A DNA stretch of 64,000 bases, from positions 35,667-99,666 of the forward strand of contig NZ_JAUCGJ010000013.1 in NCBI RefSeq assembly GCF_030378065.1, given 5' to 3'. The stretch comes from Candidatus Venteria ishoeyi (GTDB taxonomy: Bacteria; Pseudomonadota; Gammaproteobacteria; Beggiatoales; Beggiatoaceae). The notes beneath the pieces are model-generated. The model was not told where the DNA came from. It did not search any database and saw nothing but the letters and a program-made list of their open reading frames with translations. A program made the position numbers and the translations under genes. This document shows positions 1 to 7,583 of the stretch, piece by piece (positions within the stretch are counted from its first letter, which is position 1; the number at the start of each line of letters is the position of its first letter).

Positions 1-408
1 ATTAAAGCCGCAGATAAAATTGCTAAAGTACTGGTATTAACGCAATATCATACTATTTTGCGCGCTCAGGACTCTAATGAGCGGGTGCCGCCCAGTGAAA
101 TCATAAGCTGGACTCAAAAAAACTCAAAACTGCTGATGATTGGTTTATTTATATTCCATGTAAAAACAGGTGGTACGATTGCGGTGGGTCCCAATCCTCA
201 GGAACATGGTTATGATGCTGCAAACCGGGTTATTGCGTTATTGGAAAAAAACACGACACCAAGGGCTTTAGGCATTCAGGATAATAAAGACTTTATTTTG
301 TTTATGCGCAATAAAGATGACAGTATTTCCAAACGCTCTCTTGAAAAACTTGACTTGTCAATTATTTATGATGCTTATGCTTTGATGGGGCAAAAACGAT
401 TGGAGTAA
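1..408 (+). CDS. C-terminal part of an ABC-type substrate-binding protein (COG2984-like)
   Basis: The reading frame is open from the first base, so the gene begins outside the window and 135 residues are visible. They include a stretch WTQKNSKLLMIG, then GGTIAVGPNPQEHGYDAA, then a closing segment on the pattern of periplasmic ligand-binding proteins of uncharacterised ABC importers (the GVGPDPYEQG-AA-ILxG-xP pattern). The TTG at 58 is only the first start-like codon inside the fragment; coding sense continues upstream of it. The gene is followed by an imperfect hairpin and a convergent gene. Family assignment rests on these short motifs and the ligand is unknown. Confidence 0.55.
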   Translation: MKAADKIAKVLVLTQYHTILRAQDSNERVPPSEIISWTQKNSKLLMIGLFIFHVKTGGTIAVGPNPQEHGYDAANRVIALLEKNTTPRALGIQDNKDFILFMRNKDDSISKRSLEKLDLSIIYDAYALMGQKRLE

Positions 409-409
409 A

Positions 410-443
410 CGGATAACCCCCCTTAAAAGGGGGAGGGTATCCG
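410..443. terminator. Hairpin between convergent genes
   Basis: An imperfect inverted repeat CGGATAACCCCCCTT / AAGGGGGAGGGTATCCG begins just after the stop codon of the partial first gene and lies before the end of the convergent gene at 480. It has no clear T-run, so it may be a bidirectional terminator or a REP-like palindrome. It resembles the palindromes at 37152-37195 and 51556-51586. Confidence 0.45.
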
Positions 444-479
444 TAAAGTTGTTTACCTAAAAGGTTATACCGTAGGAGA

Positions 480-878
480 TCAACGAATACGATTAGCGGG
501 TGGCATCATATTATTATTGTAGGGGTTGTTTCTGGGCATATTACCTTGTGGATAACCATAAGGTTGTTGATAAGCACCGCCATAAGGATTTCCCCCAGGA
601 TAAGCACCACCCGGATAATAGCCTTGCCCACCATAAGGTGCACCTTGATAATAACCGCCTTGTGGTGGGTAACCATAAGGGCCATAATCCTGATTATAAT
701 CACGATAGTCTCTATCGTTATTACGGTTATTTTTATTTCCCCCCATAAACTTAGAAGGATTCATCATATCCATCGGATTAAACGCATGGACATAAGCCGG
801 ACTCAACAGGCTCAAGCTACCTAATACGATTGCCGATAAACTAATCACTGAAAATTGATTCGTATATTTTTTTTTCAT
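480..878 (-). CDS. Secreted Tyr/Gly/Pro/Asn-rich low-complexity protein
   Basis: A 132-residue protein with a clear signal peptide (KKK start, hydrophobic core, cleavage near AYVHA). After a short conserved-looking segment FNPMDMMNPSKFMGGN the rest is low complexity: Asn/Arg/Asp-rich around residues 48-63, then Gly-Tyr-Pro-Gln repeats (PYGG, GYYPGG, PYGYPQG) to the end. The Met/Asn-rich motif followed by a Tyr/Gly tail resembles small exported proteins of unknown role in sulfur-oxidising and methane-oxidising gammaproteobacteria. The composition suggests a disordered or self-associating extracytoplasmic protein, but function is unknown. It is monocistronic. Frames overlapping it on the other strand are by-products of the repeat composition. 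Confidence 0.7.
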   Translation of the reverse strand: MKKKYTNQFSVISLSAIVLGSLSLLSPAYVHAFNPMDMMNPSKFMGGNKNNRNNDRDYRDYNQDYGPYGYPPQGGYYQGAPYGGQGYYPGGAYPGGNPYGGAYQQPYGYPQGNMPRNNPYNNNMMPPANRIR

Positions 879-1005
879 AAATAAAGTCCTTTGATAAAAG
901 CTATAAAATAAATCTATTTCTCATAAAAATCAAATTGCCAGTCCCATGCGGGAAATAGAAAGTCCTGAGTATGACCTACATCGAAATTATCCGCAAGATA
1001 GTGAA

Positions 1006-1347
1006 TTAGTGTTTTAAGTTATCACTGTCTGGGTTTGTATCAAAATGATAATACTCCTGGCTTAACCAGGCGGCAGTATCATTAATTTCTGTATCAAACC
1101 AGCCCAGTCCCAGGTTTTGATTACATGCCTGCACTTGGTTATCCAGTTTATTTTTATCCGTTACTTTGTGATCAGCACGGGTATAAATGGTTTTTTCATC
1201 ACCAAACATAGAAATATGGCAGGCTTGACAATGTTTCTGATGTAAAACCTGACCATTTTTTGGGTTAATGTCATCAGCTGCCTGCACAGACAAGATCAGA
1301 CAAAATGGCAGGCTACCGATCAAAGCAATAAATGATAATTTATTCAT
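1006..1347 (-). CDS. Small periplasmic c-type cytochrome
   Basis: A 113-residue protein with a signal peptide (cleavage near VQAADD) and one haem-attachment motif CQACH at residues 40-44. A likely distal Met ligand is not obvious; Met-47 follows the motif closely. Two further Cys/His-poor helices follow (DNQVQACNQNLGLGWFDTEINDTAAWL), a pattern I associate with small soluble cytochromes of gammaproteobacteria annotated as green haem or cytochrome c family proteins. It starts 19 bases after the M48 protease stop on the same strand, so the two are probably co-transcribed. Role: electron transfer in the periplasm, partner unknown. Confidence 0.75.
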   Translation of the reverse strand: MNKLSFIALIGSLPFCLILSVQAADDINPKNGQVLHQKHCQACHISMFGDEKTIYTRADHKVTDKNKLDNQVQACNQNLGLGWFDTEINDTAAWLSQEYYHFDTNPDSDNLKH

Positions 1348-1366
1348 AAAAATATCCTTACATCAG

Positions 1367-2602
1367 TTATTGAGATAAGTGCGCAATGCGCACAGGCGCA
1401 GGCGGATGTGAGTCATAAAATGCAGAATAGCAGGCATCTGGCGTTAAGGTGCTGGCATTTTCCCGGTACATTTTAACTAAAGCCCGTATCAGATCTTGTG
1501 CATCAGCTTGCTGGGCGGCAAAATCATCCGCTTCAAACTCATGTTTACGCGATAAACGCGCCATTATGGGCGAAATAAAGGCTGTAAATACCGGCAACAC
1601 CAGCATAAATAAAATTAATGCCATATAGCTTGAAGCTTCCGTTACGCCCAACCCAAGGTAAAACCAGTTTTGCTGCATCAGCCACGCCAATAAAAACAAA
1701 CCTGATAAGCTCAGCACAGCCATCATCACTAAGCGTTTAACCACATGCTTGCGCTTAAAATGTCCGATTTCATGGGCCAGCACCGCTTCAACTTCTGCTG
1801 CTTCCAAACCTTCCAATAATGTGTCATAAAATACGATACGTTTGTTTTTGCCAAGGCCAGTAAAATAAGCATTACCATGCCCGCTGCGTTTGGAGCCATC
1901 CATCACAAAAATGCCATCACTGTTGAGTCCATTACGCTGTAATAAATGTTCAATACGTTGTTTTAATTCTCCCTCTTCCAGAGGATTAAATTTATTAAAT
2001 AAGGGTGCGATAAAGCTGGGATAAGCCCACAGCATCAGCAATGAAAAGCTCATCCATACCAACCAGACTGTCAGCCACCAGTAACTGCCAGCGGATTCCA
2101 TCAGCCAGAACACCAGTGCAGCCAACGGTGTACCAATAAGTAGCATTAATACCAGCCCCTTCAGGTTATCGTTGATAAACAGCTTTAAATTACTGCGGTT
2201 GAAATCAAAGCGGCTTTCAATCTTAAACGTGCGGTAATAACCCGCTGGCAACTCAATAAGATGATTAATCATTAAAAAGCTTAATAAAACCGCAACCCCC
2301 GTCCAAACTGGCGACCATCCCAGTGTTTGCCAGAACTGATCCAGCCCGTTGAGCAGGCCGCCCACCGTCCAGGCTAATAGCAGTAAAACTTCCAGTGGTA
2401 ATAACAACAGACTGAAATGCGCCTTGACCTGGGTGTAATCTGCTGCTTTCTGATGTTCTGCCAGGGTGACTTGTTCACTGAAGGCATCAGGAACCTGCGC
2501 GCGGTGTTTTTGTACCGCACCTATCTGACGGCGGGTCAACGTCCATTGTAATATAGCGCCCAGCAGCAGTGTGATGATAAAAATCCAGCTAAACAGATTC
2601 AT
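1367..2602 (-). CDS. M48 family (Ste24-like) integral membrane zinc metallopeptidase
   Basis: A 411-residue membrane protein with about six or seven hydrophobic helices. The zinc site HEIGH is at residues 277-281 (His-277, Glu-278, His-281) and the third ligand lies in EFEADDFA further on, as in CAAX prenyl protease 1/Ste24 homologues. The N-terminal region with the typical ELPAGYYRTFKIESRFDFN stretch agrees. Bacterial members take part in membrane protein quality control; no prenylated substrate is expected. The ATG is preceded by TAGGAG at suitable spacing and a good promoter. The next gene downstream is a cytochrome c, 19 bases away. Confidence 0.9.
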   Translation of the reverse strand: MNLFSWIFIITLLLGAILQWTLTRRQIGAVQKHRAQVPDAFSEQVTLAEHQKAADYTQVKAHFSLLLLPLEVLLLLAWTVGGLLNGLDQFWQTLGWSPVWTGVAVLLSFLMINHLIELPAGYYRTFKIESRFDFNRSNLKLFINDNLKGLVLMLLIGTPLAALVFWLMESAGSYWWLTVWLVWMSFSLLMLWAYPSFIAPLFNKFNPLEEGELKQRIEHLLQRNGLNSDGIFVMDGSKRSGHGNAYFTGLGKNKRIVFYDTLLEGLEAAEVEAVLAHEIGHFKRKHVVKRLVMMAVLSLSGLFLLAWLMQQNWFYLGLGVTEASSYMALILFMLVLPVFTAFISPIMARLSRKHEFEADDFAAQQADAQDLIRALVKMYRENASTLTPDACYSAFYDSHPPAPVRIAHLSQ

Positions 2603-2650
2603 TGCAGTTTTGTCTCCTATAGATTTTCAGGTAATGATTTCCCGGTAATG

Positions 2651-2679
2651 ATAATACCTGGCCTGTTAACAGTGCTCAA
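2651..2679 (-). promoter_or_regulatory. Sigma-70-like promoter of the M48-cytochrome c operon
   Basis: On the minus strand TTGAGC (2679-2674) and TATTAT (2656-2651) are separated by 17 bases. They lie about 50 bases upstream of the M48 start codon. An inverted repeat (TATAGATTTTCAG near 2618, CTGAAAATCTATA near 2694) brackets the promoter and could be an operator. Confidence 0.5.
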
Positions 2680-2752
2680 TTTGGAAAATTAATAGCTGAA
2701 AATCTATAATAAAGGCTGAGTAAAAAAATTAAAATTCATAATAAACTTCCAC

Positions 2753-2802
2753 AAAAATAATCCTGGTGAGAAGGCTACTGCCTTCTCACCAGGATTATTT
2801 TT
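2753..2802 (-). terminator. Strong intrinsic terminator of the DUF4426 gene
   Basis: Two perfect 23-base arms (2753-2775 and 2780-2802) around a TACT loop. The GC-rich top (CCTGGTGAGAAGGC) is followed by A/T runs on both outer sides, so it can end transcription on either strand. The arm overlaps the stop codon of the DUF4426 gene. Confidence 0.85.
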
Positions 2803-3254
2803 TAGTCAATAAAAAACTCTTGTTTGAACTTGATTTCATGGGTCTTGCCCTGGTGTTCGGCATCAACATCCACTTTAAAATTCAAAGTTTCGGCATTATC
2901 GATCCGGACTTCACCAATGTAATAAATGGCCTCGCCTTCACGCACTTCTTTTATTTTAATGTTTTGTAATTGCCCATTAAGATTAGTGGCAGTTGCACTG
3001 ACCTTAGCTGCAACCGCATGATCTTGTGGATTTTTAGCGGAGCCTTTTTTACGCACGGAAATATTCAGCAATCCCCGGTGTTTGCTGCGACTCAGCTTAT
3101 ACTGTTTCGCAACATCCGTAGTCAGAATACTGGTGTTGATCGCATTATAATGAATGACATAATCGCCAACTGTTGTAAACTGTGCTGCGGATAGCGATAA
3201 ACTCAGTACCCCCAGAAACAGACCGACTAAAGCACTAAAATGGAACTTTTTCAT
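2802..3254 (-). CDS. DUF4426 family periplasmic protein
   Basis: A 150-residue protein with a signal peptide cleaved near LSAAQF. The mature part matches DUF4426: GDYVIHYNAINTSILTTDVA near the N-terminus, a KQYKLSRSK stretch, ISVRKKG, a central loop and a final FKVDVD-KTHEIKFKQEFFID strand, suggesting a small beta-rich domain. The family is common in gammaproteobacteria and has no established function. A good ribosome site (AAGGAG) precedes the ATG. The gene ends in a very strong terminator and is divergent from the acyltransferase gene at 3473, with a short repeat element between them. Confidence 0.85.
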   Translation of the reverse strand: MKKFHFSALVGLFLGVLSLSLSAAQFTTVGDYVIHYNAINTSILTTDVAKQYKLSRSKHRGLLNISVRKKGSAKNPQDHAVAAKVSATATNLNGQLQNIKIKEVREGEAIYYIGEVRIDNAETLNFKVDVDAEHQGKTHEIKFKQEFFID

Positions 3255-3284
3255 GGTTTTTCTCCTTTTGGAAACCGCTCATTA

Positions 3285-3369
3285 TGGAACGAGGATGAAA
3301 TAAGAACCGAAACCGGGCGATGGAGAAAAAGGCCAGCCTGGTTTCGGGAATTATAAAATCCTCGCTCCT
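3285..3369. repeat. Short palindromic element, copy A (TAAGGAGTGAG family)
   Basis: About 85 bp with terminal inverted repeats: the left end reads GGAACGAGGATGAAATAA, and the right end read in reverse complement is GGAGCGAGGATTTTATAATT. The interior matches parts of the long copy at 49563-49725 (AAACCGGGCG; GGAGAAAAAGGCCAGCC). It lies between two divergent genes. This is the most diverged and shortest two-ended copy. Confidence 0.65.
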
Positions 3370-3397
3370 ATGTTAAAATACCAATAAAATTGAACGG

Positions 3398-3426
3398 TTT
3401 TTGTTGGTGGTGTTTTCAAATATAAT
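3398..3426 (+). promoter_or_regulatory. Likely promoter of the acyltransferase-radical SAM operon
   Basis: TTTTTG (3398-3403) and a perfect TATAAT (3421-3426) with 17-base spacing, 47 bases before the ATG at 3473. The -35 box is weak. Confidence 0.45.
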
Positions 3427-3472
3427 TAAACTTGAGAATTTTACAAGGTTTTTTTCATAAAAAAGATAATTA

Positions 3473-4411
3473 ATGAACATAGACTGGCAACAATATGCAA
3501 GCCAATACCGCATTTTTTTAAACCGTTTGCAGCAGATTCAACGCTTTGCTCATCCCGCACTCGCTTACCCACTGGCTGCGCGCATTGCGCATCATTACAG
3601 TCCTAATAAGGAGATGCAGGCAAATATCTGTCAATCTTTTGCGCAGGCTGCAAATAAACCGGAAATACCGCTTAAAAAATTCTGGTCACATTATCTGAAT
3701 CATGTGGGCGCGACAGACTTAAATACCTTTATGTATCGGAAAATGACACCACAATGGATAAAACAGCGCGTAAAAATTAACAGCCCGGTTACTCTGGAAA
3801 GTTTGAGAAAACATGACAGAGGCTTATTTGTGATGACTTATCATAATCACTATCCCCATTTTCTGGGCGTGGTACTGGGACAAATGGGGCTTGAGGCAGG
3901 CTTAAAAAGCCATTTGATTGCTATGGATATTACAGCCAGTCCTTTGTATGATTATTTGCGCGAAGAAGCTGAGGCTTATTATCGTGATTGTGAAAACTGT
4001 TTTGCCGGTGGTCAGTATTTGTATATGCATCAAAATCAACCAATAGCCGCCATGCGTAAATTACATCAAGCTTTGCGCAATGGTGAAACAGTGATCAGCT
4101 TAAATGATTTTCCCAGCCCATTTATTTCCAAGCGCAATTTGGAACTATCAGTTTTTGGGTATCAATACGCCTTTCCGGTGGGTACGCTGGAAATTGCACT
4201 GCGTCAGAAAACCCCGGTTGTTGCGGCCTGGATACGCTGGTTGGGTTGGGATCGATTTTGTCTTGAAGTGCGCCCATTAGCTACGGAAAATGGTTTGGAA
4301 AATGTAATGGCACAATATCTGGAAATTCTGCAATCACAACTGGTAGTTGCTGACCCCGCCTTGTGGGAAGGCTGGAAATGGCTGACACCTGAAATGAAAG
4401 TGAGCTTATGA
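3473..4411 (+). CDS. LpxL/HtrB-like acyltransferase family protein
   Basis: 312 residues. The central part resembles lipid A/lysophospholipid acyltransferases: GLFVMTYHNHYPHFLGVVLG at about residues 117-136 stands where LpxL has its His-containing active-site loop, SLNDFPSPF where the acceptor loop is expected, and FPVGTLEIALRQKTPVVAAW matches the usual G-x-x-x-LA-x-x-x-x-PVV strand. The canonical H-x4-D/E pair is not clear, because the loop has several histidines but no acidic residue at the usual spacing. There is no obvious N-terminal membrane anchor. The stop overlaps the start of the radical SAM gene by 4 bases (ATGA), implying a joint function, perhaps acylation of a specialised lipid or metabolite. 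Confidence 0.6.
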   Translation: MNIDWQQYASQYRIFLNRLQQIQRFAHPALAYPLAARIAHHYSPNKEMQANICQSFAQAANKPEIPLKKFWSHYLNHVGATDLNTFMYRKMTPQWIKQRVKINSPVTLESLRKHDRGLFVMTYHNHYPHFLGVVLGQMGLEAGLKSHLIAMDITASPLYDYLREEAEAYYRDCENCFAGGQYLYMHQNQPIAAMRKLHQALRNGETVISLNDFPSPFISKRNLELSVFGYQYAFPVGTLEIALRQKTPVVAAWIRWLGWDRFCLEVRPLATENGLENVMAQYLEILQSQLVVADPALWEGWKWLTPEMKVSL

Positions 4412-5397
4412 ACCTAACACCAATTAAATATCTACAAGTTGAAACCACAACCACCTGCAATCAACGTTGCCAGTTTTGTCCGGTTTCTACCAGCCACCGA
4501 CCTAAAGCCAGTTTATCCCTACACGATCTTGAGCATATTTTAGAAGACTTAAAAGATCAGCCTTTAGAAGCGGCTTGGATCAATGGCTTTAATGAACCCA
4601 CCTATGACCGTCATCTGGTGGAAAAAGTACAGCGTTTACATGCAGCAGGTATTGATATTCGTTTAAACAGCAATGCCTCAGGCTTAAATCCAAAATTGAT
4701 TCAACAATTGCTGGCTGCGGGTGTGCGCAGTTTTACCATTAATATTTCAAGCATTGATCCACAACGCTATAAAGAAGTACGAGGCAGCAGCAATGTCGAA
4801 CAAGTCATTACTCATGTAGAAGCCTTATTAGAACAGGCGCAACAGCAAGGCAATGTGGAAGTGGTGCTGCTGGTTTTAGGCCAGTTGGATAAACAGCATG
4901 CCAAGGATATTCAAGCAATTACCCAACATTTTTCTGATACGGCACAAGTATCCATTTGCCCGGTGGCTGATTTTGCCGCAGGAGCCACTGACATGCTGAA
5001 ACTACAGATTCACCATAAAAAATTGCATGGTTGTAGCGGCTTGCGTCACGTGCAATGGCTGCATGTCACGCCATCAGGGCAAGCCATCTTATGTTGCCAG
5101 GATTATGCTGAAAACTATGTGGTGGGTAATATTCACAAGCAAACACCCACTGAAATTTTACACAGTGAAAAGTTTGCACAGTTGCGGCGTTGGGTAGAAG
5201 GTGAAGAAGACGCGCCAGAAGATTTTATCTGCCGCAGCTGCGTGTTTGCAGTGGGAGAAGAACCTTATCAGGAAAAAATGCAGTTTTATTTTTGCAGCCA
5301 GTGTTTATTGCCTGAACAGTTGGGTTTTGAAAAAAGTTGTGGACACTGCGTGTTACAAGCCTATCACCCCAGCCTGAAAAGCCATTTAAAATCATAA
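4408..5397 (+). CDS. Radical SAM/SPASM domain protein
   Basis: 329 residues. The radical SAM cluster motif CxxxCxxC is at Cys-17, Cys-21 and Cys-24 (CNQRCQFC), followed by a TIM-barrel-like body with NGFNEPTYD and RLNSNASGL. The C-terminal third is SPASM-like: CSGLRHVQWLHVTPSGQAILCCQDY, then a spaced IC-x2-C and two further pairs FCSQC and CGHC, which would bind auxiliary iron-sulfur clusters. SPASM enzymes modify peptides, sugars or small molecules; the substrate here cannot be read from the sequence. Translation is coupled to the acyltransferase gene by an ATGA overlap. No precursor peptide gene was found next to it. Confidence 0.85.
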   Translation: MNLTPIKYLQVETTTTCNQRCQFCPVSTSHRPKASLSLHDLEHILEDLKDQPLEAAWINGFNEPTYDRHLVEKVQRLHAAGIDIRLNSNASGLNPKLIQQLLAAGVRSFTINISSIDPQRYKEVRGSSNVEQVITHVEALLEQAQQQGNVEVVLLVLGQLDKQHAKDIQAITQHFSDTAQVSICPVADFAAGATDMLKLQIHHKKLHGCSGLRHVQWLHVTPSGQAILCCQDYAENYVVGNIHKQTPTEILHSEKFAQLRRWVEGEEDAPEDFICRSCVFAVGEEPYQEKMQFYFCSQCLLPEQLGFEKSCGHCVLQAYHPSLKSHLKS

Positions 5398-5435
5398 TAT
5401 TAAACAGTGGAGGATTCTGGACGCTTACGCCCAGA

Positions 5436-5486
5436 CCCTTGCTCCTAACCACCCTGTGATAATGTGAACGGTGATTCGAGCAAGGG
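5436..5486. repeat. Imperfect hairpin after the radical SAM gene
   Basis: CCCTTGCTC (5436-5444) pairs with GAGCAAGGG (5478-5486), with an inner CACC/GGTG pair. It lies between two convergent genes and may help end transcription; there is no T-run. Confidence 0.35.
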
Positions 5487-5548
5487 CGTGCAAAGTAGTC
5501 GTATTTTACAGTTTACAGTTGCACAAAAACGAGCAACTGATAACCTCT

Positions 5549-6220
5549 TTATCTGGAATAACTCCTGCCTTTTTCTTTTGAAATCTGACGTTTTTTAACC
5601 GCTTTATAACGTTGCAGGTAGACATCATATTCTGCGGTGATGTTTTTTGTATCCTGTTCTTTATCTTTAATTGAATTTTCAATTACTTTAATTTGCGCTT
5701 CCAGATTTTTAGAATGTTTAGCCAGACGTTCCCTGTCTGTTTTGGAGGAGGCATCACTGCGCGTTGCTAATTGTTTTTCCAGTTTCCGCTGATTTTTAAG
5801 TGTATTCTGGTAAGATTTTAATTGCCCCTTGGTTATACGAATACCTTGTTCAATACGCATTAACTGACTATCACGCGCCAGGATAATATCGTTTTCTGTT
5901 GGATATAAATCCAGTAGGCGGCGATCTTCTTCAGCCTGTCTTTTATCTTTTTTCTCCTGCTCAAAGCGCTGTTGTTCTGCCTCTATCAGTGCTTTGATTT
6001 CTGCTTCGGTTTTATCGCGCTGGATAACTTCAACAACGTCCCCGCTATCATTTCGGATTTCATGTTTTTCTTTCACATATTGCTGAGGAATGACATTACC
6101 ACATTCCATAATACCGTCTTCATTGGTCCAGCATTTGATATCTTCTGCAAAGACAGTAGTGGTATTAAATAAACAGGCCACGCTTAAAATCAGTTGTCCC
6201 AGATGTGTTCTTTTATTCAT
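5549..6220 (-). CDS. Exported coiled-coil protein with DUF4124-like N-terminus
   Basis: 223 residues. A signal peptide (cleavage near TVFAED) is followed by IKCWTNEDGIMECGNVIP, close to the W-x-D-x-x-G-x pattern of DUF4124 with two Cys that could form a disulfide. The rest, about residues 70-215, is strongly charged and helical (EAEQQRFEQEKKDKRQAEEDRR and further heptads), predicting long coiled coils. Function unknown, probably envelope-associated. It follows glmM by one base on the same strand and is likely co-transcribed with it. Confidence 0.75.
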   Translation of the reverse strand: MNKRTHLGQLILSVACLFNTTTVFAEDIKCWTNEDGIMECGNVIPQQYVKEKHEIRNDSGDVVEVIQRDKTEAEIKALIEAEQQRFEQEKKDKRQAEEDRRLLDLYPTENDIILARDSQLMRIEQGIRITKGQLKSYQNTLKNQRKLEKQLATRSDASSKTDRERLAKHSKNLEAQIKVIENSIKDKEQDTKNITAEYDVYLQRYKAVKKRQISKEKGRSYSR

Positions 6221-6221
6221 T

Positions 6222-7574
6222 TTAGTTTTCCTTGACTAAAGCGTGTACCGTATCAGCAATTGATGTGGCTAATGTTTTTACCTGTGTAATATCACGGCCT
6301 TCCACCATCACCCGAATCAAGGGTTCGGTACCAGAGGGGCGCAATAAAACGCGGCCTTGTCCGGCAAGTTCAGTTTCTGCTGCTGCGACTGCCTTGCGTA
6401 CAGCATCGGTATTGAGTACCTCTTGTTTTTGTGGCAAGGCAACATTAATTAACTGTTGGGGGCATTTTTCCATGCCCATGCACAGTTCCTGTAAAGTTTT
6501 TGCACCTTGCACCATAATTGCTAATACCTGCAAAGCCGTGATAATGCCATCACCTGTTGTCGTATGATTCAGGCAGATAATGTGCCCGGAAGACTCACCA
6601 CCTAACAGACCCTGATGCTTTCTTAATAATTCAATGACATAACGATCCCCGACTTTAGCGCGTAAAAAAGGGATGTTGAGTTCTTTAAACGCTTGTTCCA
6701 GGCCAAAATTACTCATCAAGGTACCCACCACCGGGCCACTTAATTTTCCTGATTGTTGTCTGGCTTTAGCAATAATAAACAGAATTTCATCACCATCGAC
6801 TTCCCGCCCCTGGCTGTCTACCATCATCAGGCGGTCACCATCACCATCCAGAGCAATACCTAAATCTGCCTGGTGCTCTTGCACCGCAGCTTGCAAGGTT
6901 TCGGTATGCGTTGCACCGCAACCCTGGTTAATATTCAGGCCATCAGGTTGTGCGCCGATGCGGATGACTTCAGCACCGAGTTCCAGAAAGACATTTGGCG
7001 CAATATGATAAGTTGCGCCATGCGCGCAATCGACCACCAGTTTTAAGCCAGTAAGACTGAGGTGGGTGGAAATACTGCTTTTACAAAACTCAATATAACG
7101 CCCTGCGGCATCGTCAATGCGTTTGGCCTTACCCAACTCTTTAGCAGCCACGGTGGTCATGGGTTTATCCATTTCCGCTTCAATTGCGAGTTCAACCTCA
7201 TCGGGCAGTTTAAAACCCTCATGGGAGAAGAACTTGATGCCATTATCCTGAAACGGGTTATGCGAGGCACTGACTACAATGCCAGCACTGGCGTGGAAAG
7301 TACGGGTCAGATAAGCAATGCCCGGGGTTGGCATAGGGCCAAGCAAACGCACATGCATACCCGCCGCCGATAGCCCTGCCTCCAGGGCAGACTCCAGCAT
7401 ATAACCGGAAATCCGGGTATCTTTACCAATTAAAACGCGGCGGCGATGTTGTTTATTACCCAACACCCGACCGGCTGCCCAGCCCAATTTGAGGACAAAA
7501 TCAGGGGTAATGGGATAATCCCCCACTTTGCCACGGATGCCGTCGGTGCCAAAATACTTACGTTGTTGTGTCAT
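6222..7574 (-). CDS. glmM: Phosphoglucosamine mutase
   Basis: 450 residues, the usual length. It interconverts glucosamine-6-phosphate and glucosamine-1-phosphate, feeding UDP-GlcNAc for peptidoglycan and lipopolysaccharide. The N-terminus [20 protein letters not shown] is diagnostic. The phosphoserine loop is [12 protein letters not shown] with Ser-104, the metal loop is [12 protein letters not shown], the sugar-binding loop GGESSGH, and the phosphate-binding end [15 protein letters not shown]. It lies 9 bases downstream of the hybrid kinase gene. The folP or ftsH neighbours common in gammaproteobacteria are absent here. Confidence 0.97.
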   Translation of the reverse strand: MTQQRKYFGTDGIRGKVGDYPITPDFVLKLGWAAGRVLGNKQHRRRVLIGKDTRISGYMLESALEAGLSAAGMHVRLLGPMPTPGIAYLTRTFHASAGIVVSASHNPFQDNGIKFFSHEGFKLPDEVELAIEAEMDKPMTTVAAKELGKAKRIDDAAGRYIEFCKSSISTHLSLTGLKLVVDCAHGATYHIAPNVFLELGAEVIRIGAQPDGLNINQGCGATHTETLQAAVQEHQADLGIALDGDGDRLMMVDSQGREVDGDEILFIIAKARQQSGKLSGPVVGTLMSNFGLEQAFKELNIPFLRAKVGDRYVIELLRKHQGLLGGESSGHIICLNHTTTGDGIITALQVLAIMVQGAKTLQELCMGMEKCPQQLINVALPQKQEVLNTDAVRKAVAAAETELAGQGRVLLRPSGTEPLIRVMVEGRDITQVKTLATSIADTVHALVKEN

Positions 7575-7583
7575 GTACGTTCC

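Noticed and set aside
506..824. Several open frames on both strands inside the Tyr/Gly-rich gene
   Set aside because: They arise from the repetitive codons of the real gene (480-878) and show only biased His/Ile composition.
6232..7373. Open frames opposite glmM
   Set aside because: Shadow frames of a conserved enzyme; no signal or family resemblance.
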